DNA of 64,000 bases. Origin: Roseimaritima ulvae. Its GTDB lineage: Bacteria > Planctomycetota > Planctomycetia > Pirellulales > Pirellulaceae. This document shows positions 62,315 through 64,000 of the stretch, in pieces. The translations under genes were made by a program, and so were the position numbers. The notes under the pieces are model-generated. The model made no database searches and was not told the origin of the DNA. It saw only the letters and a list, made by a program, of their open reading frames with translations. Each line of letters starts with the position of its first letter. Positions within the stretch are counted from its first letter, which is position 1. The DNA is taken from assembly GCF_008065135.1 (NCBI RefSeq), contig NZ_CP042914.1, forward strand, positions 7,917,404 to 7,981,403, in the 5' to 3' direction.

Positions 62315-63589
62315 ATGCTTGACCGTAAGTACATTGTCGAAAACGCCGACGCCGTCCGTGAAAACTGTATCCGCCGAGGCGTCGATTGCGACGTGGCCCA
62401 ACTCGTGCAGTGGGAACAGCAACGGCTGGCGAAATTGCAGGAAGCTCAAGAGCTGAACCGGCAGGCCAACGAGGTCAGCAAACAGATCGGCAAAGCCAAA
62501 GACAACGACGAGCGTCAGCAGTTCATCAGCAAGGGCCGTGAACTGCGCGAAGCCAAAGACGCGGCGCAAAAAGAACACGACTCGCTGGACGCACAGATCC
62601 TCGACATCCAGCGTCTGATTCCCAACCTCACCCACGCCGACGCTCCGACCGGTGGCGAAGACGATGCCAAAGAATTGGGCTTCGGCAAAACGCCCGTGCC
62701 CAGCTTCGACTTCACGCCGCTGGACCACCTGGAACTGGGTGAGAAGCACGACTTGTTTGATTTCGAAGCCGGCGCCCGCGTGGCCGGTGCCGGATTCTAC
62801 TTCCTCAAAAACGATGCCGTGCGGTTGGACTTGGCGCTGCAACAGTTCGCCGTCTCCATGCTCAGCGAACGCGGCTTCACCCCCGTCTCCACGCCCGACT
62901 TGGCGCTGACCGAAATCCTGCACGGCACGGGCTTCAATCCCCGCGGTCCGGAAACGCAGATTTACACGATCGAAAACACCGAGCTAAACCTGGTCGCCAC
63001 GGCCGAAATCACGCTCGGCGGGATGATGGCCGGACAGACCTTCGACGCCACTGAACTGCCGCTGAAACTGTGTGGGTTAAGCCACTGTTTTCGCACCGAA
63101 GCCGGTGCGGCGGGGCGAGCTTCGAAGGGCCTATATCGCGTGCACCAGTTCAGCAAAGTTGAAATGTTCGCCTTCACCTCGCCCGAAGACAGCGACGCGA
63201 TTCACGAACAGATGCGGCAGATCGAATGCGACCTGTTTGACGCTCTGGAAGTCCCCTACCGCGTCGTCGATACCGCCAGCGGCGACCTGGGCGGTCCGGC
63301 CTATCGCAAATACGACCTGGAAGCCTGGATGCCCGGTCGCGGCGACGGCGGCCAGTGGGGTGAAGTCACCAGCACCAGCAACTGCACCGACTACCAGGCT
63401 CGCCGCTTGGACGTGCGTTTCAAGACCGCCGGTCAAAAGGGCACCCAGTTCGTCCACACGCTCAACGGCACCGCCGTGGCCACCGGGCGAGCCATGATCG
63501 CGATCCTGGAAAACCACCAAACCGCCGACGGCAGCATCACGGTCCCCAAAGTCCTCCAGCCCTGGATGGGCAAAGAGAAAATCGGCTAA
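62315..63589 (+). CDS. serS: Seryl-tRNA synthetase
   Basis: A 424-residue class II synthetase. The N-terminal tRNA-binding coiled coil covers about 30-100 (ELNRQANEVSKQIGKAKDND). The catalytic core shows HDLFDFEAGARVAGAGFYFL, FRTEAGAAGRASKGLYRVHQ (motif 2) and NGTAVATGRAMIAILENHQ (motif 3). TSTSNCTDYQARRLDVRF is the usual serine-binding region. It charges tRNA-Ser. The full length is standard. The leader is CA-rich and lacks an SD. Confidence 0.97.
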   Translation: MLDRKYIVENADAVRENCIRRGVDCDVAQLVQWEQQRLAKLQEAQELNRQANEVSKQIGKAKDNDERQQFISKGRELREAKDAAQKEHDSLDAQILDIQRLIPNLTHADAPTGGEDDAKELGFGKTPVPSFDFTPLDHLELGEKHDLFDFEAGARVAGAGFYFLKNDAVRLDLALQQFAVSMLSERGFTPVSTPDLALTEILHGTGFNPRGPETQIYTIENTELNLVATAEITLGGMMAGQTFDATELPLKLCGLSHCFRTEAGAAGRASKGLYRVHQFSKVEMFAFTSPEDSDAIHEQMRQIECDLFDALEVPYRVVDTASGDLGGPAYRKYDLEAWMPGRGDGGQWGEVTSTSNCTDYQARRLDVRFKTAGQKGTQFVHTLNGTAVATGRAMIAILENHQTADGSITVPKVLQPWMGKEKIG

Positions 63590-63601
63590 AAGCCGAATTC
63601 C

Positions 63602-63735
63602 CGTAGCCGAACTCGCCAGAGTTTGGACCACACCGCGCGCTACCGTAGCCGAACTCACCAGAGTTTGGACGCGCCGTCCTCCAAAGTCTGGCGACGCTCG
63701 GCTACGACTGTCCAAAGTCTGGCGACTTCGGCTAC
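63602..63735. repeat. Family A cluster of four units
   Basis: Two forward units (63602-63627 and 63643-63668) are followed by two reverse units (63680-63706 and 63711-63735). They fill the gap between the convergent serS and helicase genes; one reverse unit has a GCTC insertion variant. Confidence 0.85.
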
Positions 63736-63744
63736 TACGGGCGA

Positions 63745-64000
63745 TTACGCGAACAACATCTTCAGATCTTCGCTGCTCAGATTGCTGATCAAACTCTTCT
63801 CTTGCGAGATGATCGCATCGGCTAGCTTGCGTTTGGAAGCTTGCAGTTCGACGATCTTTTCTTCGACCGTGCCGCGGCAGATCATTCGATAAGCCATTAC
63901 CGGCTTGGTCTGGCCCATGCGGTGCGCGCGGTCGATCGCTTGGGCTTCGACGGCTGGGTTCCACCAGGGATCCAAGATAAACACGTAATCGGCGGCGGTC
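63745..64000 (-). CDS. Snf2-type DEAD/DEAH-box helicase, C-terminal part (cut by window)
   Basis: The last 84 codons of a Swi2/Snf2-family helicase gene, whose start lies beyond the window end. The motif [20 protein letters not shown], followed by [18 protein letters not shown], is the characteristic helicase motif V-VI region with the arginine finger in HRMGQ. Then [35 protein letters not shown] and the stop follow. Such proteins remodel nucleic-acid-protein complexes or RNA polymerase (RapA-like). The exact subfamily cannot be set from this piece. Confidence 0.9.
   Translation of the reverse strand, partial: TAADYVFILDPWWNPAVEAQAIDRAHRMGQTKPVMAYRMICRGTVEEKIVELQASKRKLADAIISQEKSLISNLSSEDLKMLFA

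Overview
The window looks like a chromosomal segment of a high-GC planctomycete, most likely of the Pirellulaceae (Rhodopirellula/Roseimaritima type). Supporting families are a PVC-type haem-binding 'membrane-bound dehydrogenase' fusion with an FG-GAP front end, a YTV-repeat cysteine-rich surface protein, an HExxH DUF1570-like secreted protein, an MJ0042-type zinc-ribbon membrane protein and an FHA-cyclase. Many start codons lack a Shine-Dalgarno (SD) sequence, and short dispersed hairpin repeats are dense between genes. No rRNA, tRNA, CRISPR, phage or complete insertion sequence was seen.

Layout. 0.3-4.4 kb: a small Q/P-rich membrane-anchored protein, then the overlapping minus-strand operon smpB - ABC ATPase - FtsX-type permease - HpcH/HpaI aldolase. 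4.8-12.5 kb, plus strand: lipA, a polytopic membrane protein, a membrane-anchored MutS-like ATPase, a PQQ-type beta-propeller protein and an HI0933-type flavoprotein. 12.7-19.1 kb, plus strand: an FHA-GAF-cyclase, an NAD-dependent epimerase/dehydrogenase, and a tight ketosynthase - acyl carrier protein - CrtI-like oxidoreductase operon. 19.3-22.3 kb: pyrH, frr and a zinc-ribbon membrane protein. 22.9-25.5 kb, minus: a cobA-hemD fusion and a YpdA-like oxidoreductase. 25.6-27.6 kb, plus: rpsT, mcsA, mcsB. 27.7-35.4 kb: secreted proteins (parvulin, unknown, HExxH protein, TPR protein, YTV protein, unknown). 35.4-37.7 kb, minus: a mobA-moeA fusion and a carboxymuconolactone-decarboxylase-like protein. 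38-47.2 kb: a POT peptide transporter with a large insert, a SHOCT protein, an esterase, a GNAT, a diguanylate cyclase, glgC and asnB. 47.5-52.1 kb: the 1,544-residue PVC cytochrome fusion. 52.3-53.7 kb: a non-coding array of seven 201-bp units. 53.7-58.5 kb, minus: an RND efflux pump and its adaptor. 58.7-64 kb: mtaB, a clpS-like gene, an M20 dipeptidase, serS and the 3' end of a Snf2-type helicase gene.

Functional links. KS-ACP-CrtI, perhaps with the upstream dehydrogenase, looks like a small lipid or polyene pathway. McsA/McsB (protein arginine phosphorylation) and a divergent ClpS-like adaptor point to Clp-linked protein quality control. smpB (trans-translation), pyrH-frr, rpsT and serS are housekeeping genes interleaved with export and envelope genes.

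The most unusual feature is the non-coding DNA. At least seven repeat families fill the intergenic spaces, and several enter the 3' ends of genes and provide the stop codon. A large 201-bp hairpin array separates two convergent genes. Several genes start just after a CA-rich leader without an SD. All functional calls rest on reading motifs by eye; no database search was run.
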